Shown: positions 34,924-44,162, counted from the stretch's first letter. The stretch is 64,000 nt of DNA from Flavobacterium sufflavum (GCF_004016525.1 NZ_SACJ01000011.1:62001-126000); one strand, 5' to 3'. Translations and numbers: made by a program. The notes: generated from the letters alone by a model not told the origin.

Positions 34924-35781
34924 ATGAAAGTATTTGTAATAGGCATAGGTTTAATAGGTGGTTCGATGGTTTTGGACATCAAAGCACTTTATCCGGAGGC
35001 TACCATTTACGGAATAGACAATAACGAAAAACACTTGCAGCAAGCATTGGAGTTAGGTGTTATTGATGTTGCGGCTACAATGGAAGATTTGGCTGATGCT
35101 GATTTTGTAATTGTGTCGGTTCCTGTAAATGTTGCCATTAGTTTATTGCCTAAAGTACTGGATTTGGTTGGAGAAAATGCTATTGTTTTAGAAGTAGGTT
35201 CTACTAAGAACCCAATTTGTAAAGCGATAGCGAATCATCCTAAAAGAAGAAATTTTATTGCAACTCATCCTATTGCAGGAACGGAATTTTCAGGACCTTC
35301 GGCAGCATTGAGAGATTTGTTTAGAGATAAAACAAATATCATTTGCGAAGTGGAGAAAACGGCTTTTAAATTACAGGAAAAGGCATTGGAAGTGTTTAAA
35401 GCTATGGGAATGCGTATTCGTTATATGGATCCTAAATCGCATGATAAACACATTGCTTATGTTTCGCATTTATCGCACATCAGTTCCTTTATGTTAGGGA
35501 AAACGGTGATAAATAAAGAAAAAGACGAGCAGGATATTTTTGATATGGCAGGTTCCGGTTTTGAAAGCACGGTGCGTTTAGCTAAAAGTTCACCAGCGAT
35601 GTGGACGCCTATTTTCGAGCAAAATAAAGCTCAGGTATTGGAATCATTAGAAGAATATATTTCTAATTTGACCCAGTTTAGGAATTTATTGGCGCAGGAT
35701 GATTACAATGCAATATATGAGGAAATGGCGAGTGTGAATAAAATCAGGGAAATATTAAACGGAATAAGCGTTAAAAAATAG
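34924..35781 (+). CDS. tyrA: Prephenate dehydrogenase
   Basis: 285 residues. The NAD(P) loop VIGIGLIGGSM (4-14) opens the protein; THPIAGTEFSGPSAAL and SHDKHIAYVSHLSHISSF carry the catalytic His region, and MAGSGFESTVRLAKSSPAMW is the typical dehydrogenase segment. It turns prephenate into 4-hydroxyphenylpyruvate for tyrosine. It starts four bases after the aminotransferase stop, so it is tightly coupled. Confidence 0.94.
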   Translation: MKVFVIGIGLIGGSMVLDIKALYPEATIYGIDNNEKHLQQALELGVIDVAATMEDLADADFVIVSVPVNVAISLLPKVLDLVGENAIVLEVGSTKNPICKAIANHPKRRNFIATHPIAGTEFSGPSAALRDLFRDKTNIICEVEKTAFKLQEKALEVFKAMGMRIRYMDPKSHDKHIAYVSHLSHISSFMLGKTVINKEKDEQDIFDMAGSGFESTVRLAKSSPAMWTPIFEQNKAQVLESLEEYISNLTQFRNLLAQDDYNAIYEEMASVNKIREILNGISVKK

Positions 35782-35835
35782 AGTAAAAAAGAATAATTAT
35801 ATACAACACAAATAAAAAGAAATAAATTTTAAAAG

Positions 35836-36918
35836 ATGGAAAACGCAAAAGAAATGAGAAATTGGTTGGATGCATTCAAATTAGATCATCCATTTGTGAT
35901 AGCAGGACCTTGTAGTGCTGAAACTGAAGAGCAAGTATTGAAAATTGCTCACGAATTGAAAAATTCAGATGTAAGCGTATTTAGAGCAGGAATTTGGAAA
36001 CCAAGAACTCGTCCGGGAGGATTTGAAGGAATTGGAGAAATAGGACTAAAATGGTTGAAAAAAGCTAAAGAAGAAACAGGATTGTTGATGGGAACTGAGG
36101 TTGCTACTGCTGCTCACTGTAAATTAGCTTTAGAATATGATATTGATGTATTATGGGTTGGAGCTCGTACAACAGCTAATCCATTTGCAGTTCAGGAAAT
36201 TGCTGATACATTGGCTGGAACTGATAAAATTGTATTGGTTAAAAACCCGGTAAACCCTGATATGGCTTTATGGTTAGGTGGTGTGGAACGTTTACACATG
36301 GCTGGTATCAAGAATTTAGGAGTAATTCACAGAGGTTTCTCTACTTACGAGAAAACTAAATACAGAAATATTCCAGAATGGCAAATTGCTATCGAATTGC
36401 AAAATAAATTCCCTGATTTACCATTAATCATCGATCCATCTCACATTACAGGAAATCGTAACATGATTCTTGAAGTAACTCAAGAAGCTTTAGATTTGAA
36501 CTATGATGGTATGATTATCGAAACGCATATTGATCCGGATAATGCTTGGTCTGATGCTGCTCAACAAGTTACTCCAGATGCGTTGAAACAAATCTTGAAA
36601 GACTTGAAAATTAGAAAAGTAAGCGGAGATACTCCTGATTTTGAAAATAAAATGTCTAAATTAAGAGCTAATATCGATGTTTTAGATGCTAATTTATTAG
36701 AGCTTTTAGGAAAAAGAATGAAAGTAGCTGACGAAATTGGTCAAGTGAAAAAAGAAAACAATGTAGCTGTGTTGCAACACAACCGTTGGAATGAAATCCA
36801 AGAGAAAATGGTTGCTGAAGGTGGTAAAAAAGGATTGTCTGAAGAATTTATCACTAAATTATTCAAATCAATTCACCAAGAAAGTATTGAGCACCAAGAG
36901 AAAATTATCAACGGATAA
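35836..36918 (+). CDS. aroG: Bifunctional DAHP synthase/chorismate mutase
   Basis: 360 residues. The first ~260 are the small beta-subfamily DAHP synthase barrel (HPFVIAGPCSAETEEQ, FRAGIWKPRTRPGGFEGIGE, KNPVNPDMALWLGG, DPSHITGNRN). Residues about 270-350 are an AroQ-type chorismate mutase (LRANIDVLDANLLELLGKRM, ADEIGQVKKENNVAV). One protein therefore both starts the shikimate pathway and makes prephenate for PheA and TyrA, a fusion typical of Bacteroidota. In the beta family the mutase domain often mediates prephenate or chorismate feedback. Confidence 0.95.
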   Translation: MENAKEMRNWLDAFKLDHPFVIAGPCSAETEEQVLKIAHELKNSDVSVFRAGIWKPRTRPGGFEGIGEIGLKWLKKAKEETGLLMGTEVATAAHCKLALEYDIDVLWVGARTTANPFAVQEIADTLAGTDKIVLVKNPVNPDMALWLGGVERLHMAGIKNLGVIHRGFSTYEKTKYRNIPEWQIAIELQNKFPDLPLIIDPSHITGNRNMILEVTQEALDLNYDGMIIETHIDPDNAWSDAAQQVTPDALKQILKDLKIRKVSGDTPDFENKMSKLRANIDVLDANLLELLGKRMKVADEIGQVKKENNVAVLQHNRWNEIQEKMVAEGGKKGLSEEFITKLFKSIHQESIEHQEKIING

Positions 36919-36939
36919 TTGACTTGAAATATAAAATGG

Positions 36940-36976
36940 AAATCCCTTTGACTTTTTTAGTTAAAGGGATTTTTTA
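36940..36976 (+). terminator. Terminator of the Phe/Tyr operon
   Basis: AAATCCCTTT (36940-36949) with AAAGGGATTT (36963-36972), inner GAC/GTT pairs, then a T-run. It ends the operon before rsgA. Confidence 0.85.
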
Positions 36977-37012
36977 TTTACTGCGAATATTAAAAACCTC
37001 AAACTTTACACT

Positions 37013-37040
37013 TTGAACTTGAAACAAAATTTTATCTTTG
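37013..37040 (+). promoter_or_regulatory. rsgA promoter, probably giving a leaderless mRNA
   Basis: TTG at 37013-37015, a 17-nt spacer and TATCTTTG at 37033-37040. The ATG at 37045 is only four bases downstream of the -7 box. Confidence 0.75.
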
Positions 37041-37044
37041 CCCC

Positions 37045-38022
37045 ATGACAGGAATCGTTTATAAATCAACAGGGAGCTGGTACACGGTAAAATCCGATGA
37101 AGGAAATTTTGTGGACTGCAGAATAAAAGGAAAGTTTAGGATGAAAGGTATTAAAAGTACCAATCCTATTGCTGTAGGCGACCGCGTTGATTTTGAATTA
37201 GAAGAATCAAATGCTCAAGTAACGGGTGTAATTAATACCATTCAGGACAGGAAAAATTATATTGTTCGAAAATCGGTTAATCTTTCGAAACAAACCCATA
37301 TTATCGCTTCTAATATTGATATTGTTTTTTTGTTGGTTACCATTAACAATCCTCCAACTACCACAAGTTTTATTGATCGTTTTTTAGTGACTGCCGAGGC
37401 TTATGGAATTGAAGCAATTTTGGTCTTTAATAAAATCGATACTTTTGATGAAGCTGCCTTAGACGAGCAGTTGTTCCTGCAATATACTTATGAAAAAATT
37501 GGTTACCAATGTTTGCGTGTTTCTGCACAAGAGCGTAAAGGTTTGGATAAACTGACTGATTTGATGAAAGATAAGGTAAGTATGTTTTCGGGGCATTCCG
37601 GAGTTGGAAAATCGACTTTGGTTAATGCTATTGAACCAACTTTAAATTTAAAAACGAAACAAATATCTGATTCTCATTCGCAAGGACAACATACTACTAC
37701 TTTTGCCGAAATGTTTGATCTTTCTTTTGGAGCCAAAATTATTGATACACCCGGAATTCGTGGTTTTGGTGTGGTAGATATGGAAAAAGAAGAAATTAGC
37801 GGTTATTTTCCGGAGTTCTTTAAGTTGAAAGATAAATGTAAGTTTAATAATTGCCTGCACAAGGAAGAACCTAAATGTGCCATAAAAGAAGCTTTGGAAA
37901 AAGAAGAAATTTCATGGTCTCGTTATAATAGTTATCTTAAATTATTAGAGGGTGATGATGAACACTATCGCACCGATATTTATGATGATGATAGAAAGAA
38001 TAGCGATAAATCGAGAGGTTAA
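37045..38022 (+). CDS. rsgA: Ribosome small subunit-dependent GTPase A
   Basis: 325 residues. OB-fold start TGIVYKSTGSWYTVKSDEGN, then a circularly permuted GTPase: G4 NKID, G1 GHSGVGKSTLVN, G2 and DTPGIRGFG (G3). The zinc site CKFNNCLHKEEPKC lies near the C-terminus. It acts in late maturation of the 30S subunit. The conserved N-terminus fixes the start at 37045, right after the -7 box. It overlaps the next gene by one base. Confidence 0.95.
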   Translation: MTGIVYKSTGSWYTVKSDEGNFVDCRIKGKFRMKGIKSTNPIAVGDRVDFELEESNAQVTGVINTIQDRKNYIVRKSVNLSKQTHIIASNIDIVFLLVTINNPPTTTSFIDRFLVTAEAYGIEAILVFNKIDTFDEAALDEQLFLQYTYEKIGYQCLRVSAQERKGLDKLTDLMKDKVSMFSGHSGVGKSTLVNAIEPTLNLKTKQISDSHSQGQHTTTFAEMFDLSFGAKIIDTPGIRGFGVVDMEKEEISGYFPEFFKLKDKCKFNNCLHKEEPKCAIKEALEKEEISWSRYNSYLKLLEGDDEHYRTDIYDDDRKNSDKSRG

Positions 38023-38474
38023 TGAGAGTTGTAATTCAAAGAGTTTCGTCGGCATCGGTTACTATAGATAATATAATAGTAGCTTCAATAGAAAAAGGTT
38101 TATTGGTTCTTGTTGGTATTGAAGATGCCGATATGCAAGAAGATATTGATTGGTTAGTTGCTAAAATTGCTAAAATCCGCATTTTTGGTGATGAAAATAA
38201 TGTTATGAATTTATCGGTTCAAGATATTGATGGCGATATTATTGTAGTGAGTCAGTTTACACTTCATGCTGGCACTAAAAAAGGAAACAGACCTTCGTAC
38301 ATAAAAGCGTCCAAACCTGAAATTGCTATTCCACTTTATGAAAATTTTGTTCGAAAATTAGAAACAGAAATTGGTAAAAAAGTTCAAACCGGTGAATTTG
38401 GTGCCGATATGAAAGTAGCACTGCTTAATGATGGTCCTGTAACGATAGTGATGGATAGCAAAAGCAAAGAATAG
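38022..38474 (+). CDS. dtd: D-aminoacyl-tRNA deacylase
   Basis: 150 residues, normal length. MRVVIQRVSSASVTID start, GLLVLVGI, SQFTLHAGTKKGNRPSYIKA (the SQFTL active-site motif) and the C-terminal NDGPVTIVMDS (cross-subunit GP motif) are all present. It removes D-amino acids or glycine from mischarged tRNA. Coupled to rsgA by a one-base overlap. Confidence 0.96.
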   Translation: MRVVIQRVSSASVTIDNIIVASIEKGLLVLVGIEDADMQEDIDWLVAKIAKIRIFGDENNVMNLSVQDIDGDIIVVSQFTLHAGTKKGNRPSYIKASKPEIAIPLYENFVRKLETEIGKKVQTGEFGADMKVALLNDGPVTIVMDSKSKE

Positions 38475-38543
38475 TTTTTTTTAATATTATTTTGTTTCTT
38501 AGAACATATAGTGTTGTCGATTTTTTTATTCTGTTTTATTTTC

Positions 38544-38551
38544 TAAATTTG
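38544..38551 (+). promoter_or_regulatory. Possible promoter -7 box of the oxoamine-synthase cassette
   Basis: TAAATTTG matches TAnnTTTG and lies 64 bases before the TTG start at 38608. The nearest TTG (38514) is 27 bases away, too far for a good -33. Confidence 0.4.
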
Positions 38552-38607
38552 AGGATACTGATATTAATGATTCCTACAAGTTTTGATAACTCAACAAACC
38601 ACGAATT

Positions 38608-41022
38608 TTGGCAAAAATAAACCACAATAATTACTTAGATGTTGTTGATAATGTATGGACTTCTGCGAAAGAAAAAGGGATTATGCATATTAATTCTGAA
38701 GAACAAAGTTTTAATGGTGAAAAATTTATTATCAAAGGCAGAGATTTAATCAATTTTGGAACCTGTGGTTATTTGGGCTTAGAAATGCATCCTGATTTAA
38801 TATTCAATTCAATGGAATTGACCAAGAAATTTGGTACGCAATTATCCATGTCCAGGGCATACATTCGTCCCACTTACATTCAGGAGTTAGAGGAGTTGAT
38901 GTCTCAAATATTTGATGGCAATAAAGTTATCTGTTATACTTCAACTTCAAATGCTCATATTTCTGTTATCGCTACAATTATTAAATCGGATGATTTAATA
39001 ATACTAGATCAACAAGTCCACTTTAGCGTGCAATTTCCTTGTAAAAACATGAAATTACAAGGGACAGAAGTAAAAATGGTCAGGCATTCTAATTATGAAA
39101 TGTTAGAGGAAATGATTCGCGAAAACTACAATAAATACAAGCGTATTTGGTATATGGCGGATGGTGTTTATTCGATGCATGGTGATTTACCGGATACCAC
39201 TATTTTAAAAAAATTGCTTGATAAATACCCAAAGTTACATTTGTATTTTGATGACGCACATGGAATGGGTTGGGATGGAAAAAATGGAGCAGGTTATATC
39301 TATAATCGATTGGGAGTTAGTGAGCGTATTGTTATAATATCAACACTTGCCAAAGGTTTTGGCTGTGTTGGAGGAACGGCCATTTTTGCGGATCCCGAAA
39401 TGTATCGAAGAACAGATATCTTTGGAGGGCCATTAAGTTATTCTCATCCATTGTCTCCGGCTAATGTAGGAGCAGCAATAGCTTCTGCAAAAATTCATCT
39501 TTCTAATGATATTTATAAATATCAATCAGAATTAAAAGAATTGATGAATTATATGAATATGAGATTGAAAGAAAAAAATCTCACGAATATTTCATCGCCT
39601 GATTCCCCTATTTATTTTATTGGAAGTGGTTTGAATAAGGTAACCCGTAATTTTGTTCATCGAATTCTAGAAGAAGGGATTTATGTAAACACGGCTACAT
39701 TTCCTGTGGTTCCTAACGATAAATCAGGCTTGCGATTTACATTGACGTGTCACAATACCAAAGCCGATATTGACTTATTTACCGATGCAATGGCTTATCA
39801 TTTACCCAAGGCTATTGAAGAAGAAGGAGATAGTGTTGAAAGAGTGTATGCGGAGTTTGGATATCATTTCCAAAAAAATGAAAATAATTCATTAGTTGAA
39901 TCAACAAATAATTCGAACTTAGTTGTCGAAGAATATACAACAATACATGACATAAATGCTGCGGATTGGGATTTGATGTTTAAGGATAGAGGAAACATCA
40001 CCCATTCTGGAATGCAGGCTATGGAAGAAATATTTTCCAATAATGAAAAACCGGAAGAGAACTGGAGTTTTCATTATATTATAGTAAAAGACAAAGTTGG
40101 TAAAATAGTATTGGCAACATTTTTTACAGGAGCCATTTATAAGGATGATATGTTGGCACAAGAAAATGTATCAAAACAAATAGAAGAAGTGCGTAAAAGC
40201 ATTCCTTATTATTTATGTTCAAAAACATTGGCGATGGGTTCTCTGTTTTGTGAGGGTGATTTTATTTATCTGGACGTTGAACATCCTGAATGGAGAAATT
40301 CGGTAAATCATCTATTTGATTATGTTTCCAAAGTAAAAAAAGATATCAATGCAACAGTAGTTATTTTTAGAGATTTTGAAGAGGGAAATGCGTTAAGCCA
40401 AATCATAGAGGATGAAGGTTATGCGAAAATTCGAATGCCAAACACTAATGTTATCAAGAATCCTAAGTGGGAAACCACCGATGAATTAATGGAATTAATA
40501 AAATCCAGAAAAAAACGAGATAATATTAAGCAACATGCTATCAGGCATCTGGATAAGTTTGATATTAAAATTAAAAATCAAATAACAGATGAGGAGGCAA
40601 CTCAATATTTTGATTTGTTTGAAAACGTCAAAAATGCCAATTACTCATTTAACTTTTTTCAATATCCCCAAAAAATGGCCAAAGTTCTTTCTAAATACGA
40701 AGAATGGGAATTTATTGAAATTAGCCTAAAAGAAAATAATCAGGTAGTTGCCGTTATCTTTGGTCATATTGGTGATGATCACTATTGTCCTTTAATCGTT
40801 GGATTGGATTATGATTATATTGATACGCATCATATATATAAGCAAGCCATGTTTCAAATGGTGAAAAGAGGAAACGATCTAAATAAAAAAGTTACTTATT
40901 TAGGCTTGACAGCTGATTTTGAAAAGCAAAAATATTTAGCTTTGACAATTCCTACATGGGCTTATCTAAAAGTAGATGAAACCTATAATCTGGAATTAAT
41001 TGAATCGTATTCAAATATTTAA
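38608..41022 (+). CDS. Fused alpha-oxoamine synthase and GNAT acyltransferase
   Basis: 804 residues from a TTG start. Residues about 45-410 are a PLP alpha-oxoamine synthase (KBL/BioF/serine palmitoyltransferase/CqsA family): LINFGTCGYLGLEMHPDLI, FDDAHGMGW (about 214-222), and Lys249 in STLAKGFGCVGGTAIF. Such enzymes condense an amino acid with an acyl-CoA or acyl-ACP to an amino ketone. The remaining ~390 residues resemble a GNAT/FemAB-like acyltransferase (VVAVIFGHIGDDHYCPLIVG, LTADFEKQKYLAL). A two-step product, an N-acylated amino ketone or lipid amide, is an inference. It heads a cassette of three STAS-like genes and a hybrid kinase. Substrate unknown. Confidence 0.85.
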   Translation: MAKINHNNYLDVVDNVWTSAKEKGIMHINSEEQSFNGEKFIIKGRDLINFGTCGYLGLEMHPDLIFNSMELTKKFGTQLSMSRAYIRPTYIQELEELMSQIFDGNKVICYTSTSNAHISVIATIIKSDDLIILDQQVHFSVQFPCKNMKLQGTEVKMVRHSNYEMLEEMIRENYNKYKRIWYMADGVYSMHGDLPDTTILKKLLDKYPKLHLYFDDAHGMGWDGKNGAGYIYNRLGVSERIVIISTLAKGFGCVGGTAIFADPEMYRRTDIFGGPLSYSHPLSPANVGAAIASAKIHLSNDIYKYQSELKELMNYMNMRLKEKNLTNISSPDSPIYFIGSGLNKVTRNFVHRILEEGIYVNTATFPVVPNDKSGLRFTLTCHNTKADIDLFTDAMAYHLPKAIEEEGDSVERVYAEFGYHFQKNENNSLVESTNNSNLVVEEYTTIHDINAADWDLMFKDRGNITHSGMQAMEEIFSNNEKPEENWSFHYIIVKDKVGKIVLATFFTGAIYKDDMLAQENVSKQIEEVRKSIPYYLCSKTLAMGSLFCEGDFIYLDVEHPEWRNSVNHLFDYVSKVKKDINATVVIFRDFEEGNALSQIIEDEGYAKIRMPNTNVIKNPKWETTDELMELIKSRKKRDNIKQHAIRHLDKFDIKIKNQITDEEATQYFDLFENVKNANYSFNFFQYPQKMAKVLSKYEEWEFIEISLKENNQVVAVIFGHIGDDHYCPLIVGLDYDYIDTHHIYKQAMFQMVKRGNDLNKKVTYLGLTADFEKQKYLALTIPTWAYLKVDETYNLELIESYSNI

Positions 41023-41027
41023 AAAAA

Positions 41028-41417
41028 ATGGAAATGGTGGAAAATGAATATGCGCGATTTTGGTTTGAAAATGGAGTGTTAATTAATGAGCTTAAAGAAC
41101 CTATTGAAATTGATTTAAAAATTATGTCTAAATTAATAGAATTAAGGCATGAAATTTCGAATAATAAGAATCAATATTGGTGTATGGATGGTACAAAAAT
41201 AGTTTCCCTCAATAAAGAAGCAAGAGATTATGCGGAAAAATATGGTCAAGATTTTATTTATGCTAATGCAATGATGGTGAATTCACATGTTACAAAGTTT
41301 ATATTTAATATGTATGTGAAATTAAAATCACCTGGTTTTCCTTTTCAGGTATTTACCGATAGAGAAAAAGCAGTAGAATGGTTGTTGGAAATAAAGTCAA
41401 AAAATAAAAATAAATGA
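41028..41417 (+). CDS. STAS/SpoIIAA-like small protein, paralogue 1
   Basis: 129 residues, five bases after the oxoamine-synthase stop. No signal or membrane segment. Shared with the next two genes: ARFWFENGVL, LRHEISNNKNQYWC, ARDYAEKYGQDF, VNSHVTKFIFN and FTDREKAVEWLLEIK. The pattern (short strand, helix with SH-TK, then F-x4-A-WL at the end) resembles SpoIIAA-like STAS/SEC14 proteins. Likely a soluble binding or partner-switch protein for the adjacent kinase or the synthase product. Overlaps paralogue 2 by four bases. Confidence 0.7.
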   Translation: MEMVENEYARFWFENGVLINELKEPIEIDLKIMSKLIELRHEISNNKNQYWCMDGTKIVSLNKEARDYAEKYGQDFIYANAMMVNSHVTKFIFNMYVKLKSPGFPFQVFTDREKAVEWLLEIKSKNKNK

Positions 41418-41809
41418 ATATGAAAGAAGTGGAAAATGATTTTATTAAATTTTGGATAGAAGATGGTATTCTGTTTTCTCAATTTAAAAAAATAACTAAT
41501 GGTAATTTAGAGAACATAAAGGCCATAATTGATTTACGCCATGAGATATCCGATGGTAAGAAGCAGTATTGGTGTTATGATTTTAATGGAATTAAATCCT
41601 ATGAGAAGGATGCCCGCGATTATGCTGATCAATATGGGCAGGATTATTTATATGTCTGTGCGGTAGTTTTAAATTCTCATATAACTAAATTTATTCTCAA
41701 TACATTTATGATGTTGAAAAATCCCGTAGTTCCTTTAAAAGGTTTTACTAAAAAAGAAGATGCGGTTAATTGGCTAAACGAATTAAAGAGAAAAAACGAA
41801 CAGCTTTAA
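41414..41809 (+). CDS. STAS/SpoIIAA-like small protein, paralogue 2
   Basis: 131 residues, start ATG overlapping the previous stop (ATGA). Same blocks: IKFWIEDGILFSQF, LRHEISDGKKQYWCYD, ARDYADQYGQDYLY, LNSHITKFILNTFMML and FTKKEDAVNWLNELK. Clearly homologous to its neighbours but diverged, so an old tandem duplication. Function unknown. Confidence 0.7.
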   Translation: MNMKEVENDFIKFWIEDGILFSQFKKITNGNLENIKAIIDLRHEISDGKKQYWCYDFNGIKSYEKDARDYADQYGQDYLYVCAVVLNSHITKFILNTFMMLKNPVVPLKGFTKKEDAVNWLNELKRKNEQL

Positions 41810-41883
41810 TCAATCTGAATTTAGTTATAATGAATGAAATCATACTAATTTAATTGACAGAAAAAAATAATGGATAGCAACAT

Positions 41884-42276
41884 ATGAAAGTAAATTCGGT
41901 TAGAAACTACTATATAGAGTTTTGGTTAGAGAATGGAATTTTGTTTTCAAGATTTCAGGAGGGGGTGGAAATTGATATTGAAAGGATGAAAGGAGTGGTC
42001 AGTCTTAGAGAAGAAATTTCAGGTGGAGAAAATCAATATTGGTTATATGATTTAGGAAATGTGAAATACATTACTAAAGAAGCTCGCGATTATGCCGATA
42101 AATACGGTCAAAATTATTTGAAATCGGTTGCTGTATTGGTGAATTCGCATATAACAAAGTATATTTATAATACTTATATTAAATTAAAAAAGCCCATTAT
42201 GCCTTTTCTGGTTTTTACCAATAAAGAGAAAGCTTTAGAATGGCTGTTAGAGATAAAAGAAAAAGATATGAAATAA
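41884..42276 (+). CDS. STAS/SpoIIAA-like small protein, paralogue 3
   Basis: 130 residues, 74 bases after paralogue 2. IEFWLENGILFSRFQEG, LREEISGGENQYWLYD, ARDYADKYGQNYLK, VNSHITKYIYNTYIKL and FTNKEKALEWLLEIKEKD repeat the family blocks. The CYS in the QYWC block of the other two copies is Leu here. Upstream of the hybrid kinase gene; a likely partner. Confidence 0.7.
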   Translation: MKVNSVRNYYIEFWLENGILFSRFQEGVEIDIERMKGVVSLREEISGGENQYWLYDLGNVKYITKEARDYADKYGQNYLKSVAVLVNSHITKYIYNTYIKLKKPIMPFLVFTNKEKALEWLLEIKEKDMK

Positions 42277-42427
42277 GTGTAGGAATAATTTTTTAATTTA
42301 ACAATAACTCAATTTGTTTTTAAAAGATATTTCTTATATTTATTTTTTAATACGTAATAATTGTTTTACTTTTTCGTTAAGTTAGAGAAAAAGTTAATAC
42401 CATTCAATTTGAACCTAAAAGAATCAA

Positions 42428-43939
42428 ATGTCTAAACTAGAAAAAATATTAGCCTTAGTGCGTTCTATAAACCAAGATGAGTTTCAGGAGCAATTAACTC
42501 ATGGAGATAGTTTAGATGATGTTTATGAAGAATTACTGTTTTTAGCCGAAAAAATTGAGTCTAAAAAGAAAAGAACAGGAATTATTGTCGAACATATATC
42601 TAATTGTTTTGCGGGAGATTTTTTTAACTATCTGCCTATTTCAGAAGCTAATGACGAATTAGATGTTTTTTGTATGGGTTTCAATACTTATATTGAAGAA
42701 TTGAAATCGGCTATGGTTTCTAAGAAATTAGTAGAAACTATCAATGAAAAATTAGTAGAAGAGAAAGATCGTTCAGAGCAATTGGCTATAGCAAGAGATC
42801 AATTCTTGTCAAATATGAGTCATGAAATTCGCACGCCTCTTAATGGGATTTTAGGGTTTACTGATTTGTTGTTGAAGGATTCGTCTTTGGATCCGGAAAG
42901 GACTAAACAATTAGAATACATTAAGATGTCCGGGGATATTTTACGCGTAATTATCAATGATATTTTAGACTTAGCAAAAATAGAATCGGGACAATTTACC
43001 TTATCTAATAAACCTTTTAATTTAGTTCAGCTTACCCGGTTAGTACATGATACTTTTTTGATTAAAATAGAAGAACAGGAAATTGATTTTAAAATTGATA
43101 TTGATAAAAAAGTGCCTTTGGTTTTAAATGGTGATTCAGTTAGAATTTCTCAGATATTTTTTAATTTAATTAGTAATTCAGTCAAATTTACTCCTGCCAA
43201 AGGGAAGATTAGATTGAAAATTAAATTTCAGGAAGAGGAAGATGAATTTTATATCATTAAAATTATAGTAAAGGATTCAGGGATAGGAATTCCGCCTGAT
43301 AAATTAAAAGGTATTTTTAATCCTTTTGTTCAGGTTAGTAATGACACTTCTAGAAAATATGGTGGTACAGGATTAGGATTGACCATTATTAAGAAGATTG
43401 TCAATATTATGAATGGAGAGATTGATGTTAAAAGCAAATTAAATGTTGGGACTAAATTTACTATAACGCTCCCTTTTCCTAAAAATGATTATAATTTTTC
43501 GGCATCAAAATCCTTTCTTGAAAAAGAAAACAAGAATGTTGCCGCAGTTGATGTAGACAAAACAATTAAAGTATTATTGGCTGAAGATAATCGCATCAAT
43601 CAACTTTTAGTGCAAAAAATATTGTCCAATTTTAATTTTGATTGTGTGGCGGTTGACAATGGAAAGTTAGCTGTTGAGAAGGTTATTCAGGAAGATTTTG
43701 ATGTGGTTGTAATGGATTTGATGATGCCAATCATGAATGGTTACGAAGCTACTTCTGCAATTCGAAGTTTGAAAGATCATACTAAAAAAAATATTCCCAT
43801 TATTGCATTGTCAGCCGTGGTAACTGGCTCTGTTACCGAAGCATGTAAAGCTGTGGGAATAGATAGATACATTTCTAAGCCTTTTGAGTCTGAAGAGTTG
43901 TATGAAGCAATTATGGAGTTAGTTGCAAAGAATAATTAA
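42428..43939 (+). CDS. Soluble hybrid histidine kinase/response regulator
   Basis: 503 residues without membrane segments. Residues 1-100 contain a HAMP-like helix pair (FAGDFFNYLPISEANDELDV, GFNTYIEELKSAM). HisKA has His132 in SNMSHEIRTPLNGIL; HATPase shows N box NSVKFTP, G1 DSGIGIPPDKL and GGTGLGLTI. The C-terminal receiver (from about 380) has the phosphoacceptor Asp430 in VVVMDLMMP and a Lys in YISKPF. No DNA-binding output, so phosphate is probably relayed on. With no periplasmic sensor, it must respond to an internal cue, perhaps through the STAS-like proteins upstream. Confidence 0.93.
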   Translation: MSKLEKILALVRSINQDEFQEQLTHGDSLDDVYEELLFLAEKIESKKKRTGIIVEHISNCFAGDFFNYLPISEANDELDVFCMGFNTYIEELKSAMVSKKLVETINEKLVEEKDRSEQLAIARDQFLSNMSHEIRTPLNGILGFTDLLLKDSSLDPERTKQLEYIKMSGDILRVIINDILDLAKIESGQFTLSNKPFNLVQLTRLVHDTFLIKIEEQEIDFKIDIDKKVPLVLNGDSVRISQIFFNLISNSVKFTPAKGKIRLKIKFQEEEDEFYIIKIIVKDSGIGIPPDKLKGIFNPFVQVSNDTSRKYGGTGLGLTIIKKIVNIMNGEIDVKSKLNVGTKFTITLPFPKNDYNFSASKSFLEKENKNVAAVDVDKTIKVLLAEDNRINQLLVQKILSNFNFDCVAVDNGKLAVEKVIQEDFDVVVMDLMMPIMNGYEATSAIRSLKDHTKKNIPIIALSAVVTGSVTEACKAVGIDRYISKPFESEELYEAIMELVAKNN

Positions 43940-44097
43940 TCAGTTTTTGTTATCTGATTTCTGTTTAATACTTAATTAATCTACAGCTGTTATAATTTTT
44001 TTCTTTTTTGAAAATAGTATGATGATAGCTGTTTTCTCCAGTCCTTTTGATTATCTCTTAATGAGTATTTCTTGTTAAAAAAAATATAAATTTTTAT

Positions 44098-44127
44098 TTG
44101 TATTTTGTATGATTTGTTTTATTTTTG
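44098..44127 (+). promoter_or_regulatory. Promoter of the DUF3857 operon
   Basis: TTG at 44098-44100, 19-nt spacer, TATTTTTG at 44120-44127: consensus. The leader to the first ATG is about 100 nt. Confidence 0.7.
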
Positions 44128-44162
44128 AGAACCAAGAATAATTAAAAAACCAAAAATAGTAT

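Noticed and set aside
38608..43939. Calling the cassette a CqsA/CqsS quorum-sensing system
   Set aside because: The kinase has no membrane sensor and the synthase is fused to a GNAT-like domain; only family-level resemblance, so kept as a hypothesis.
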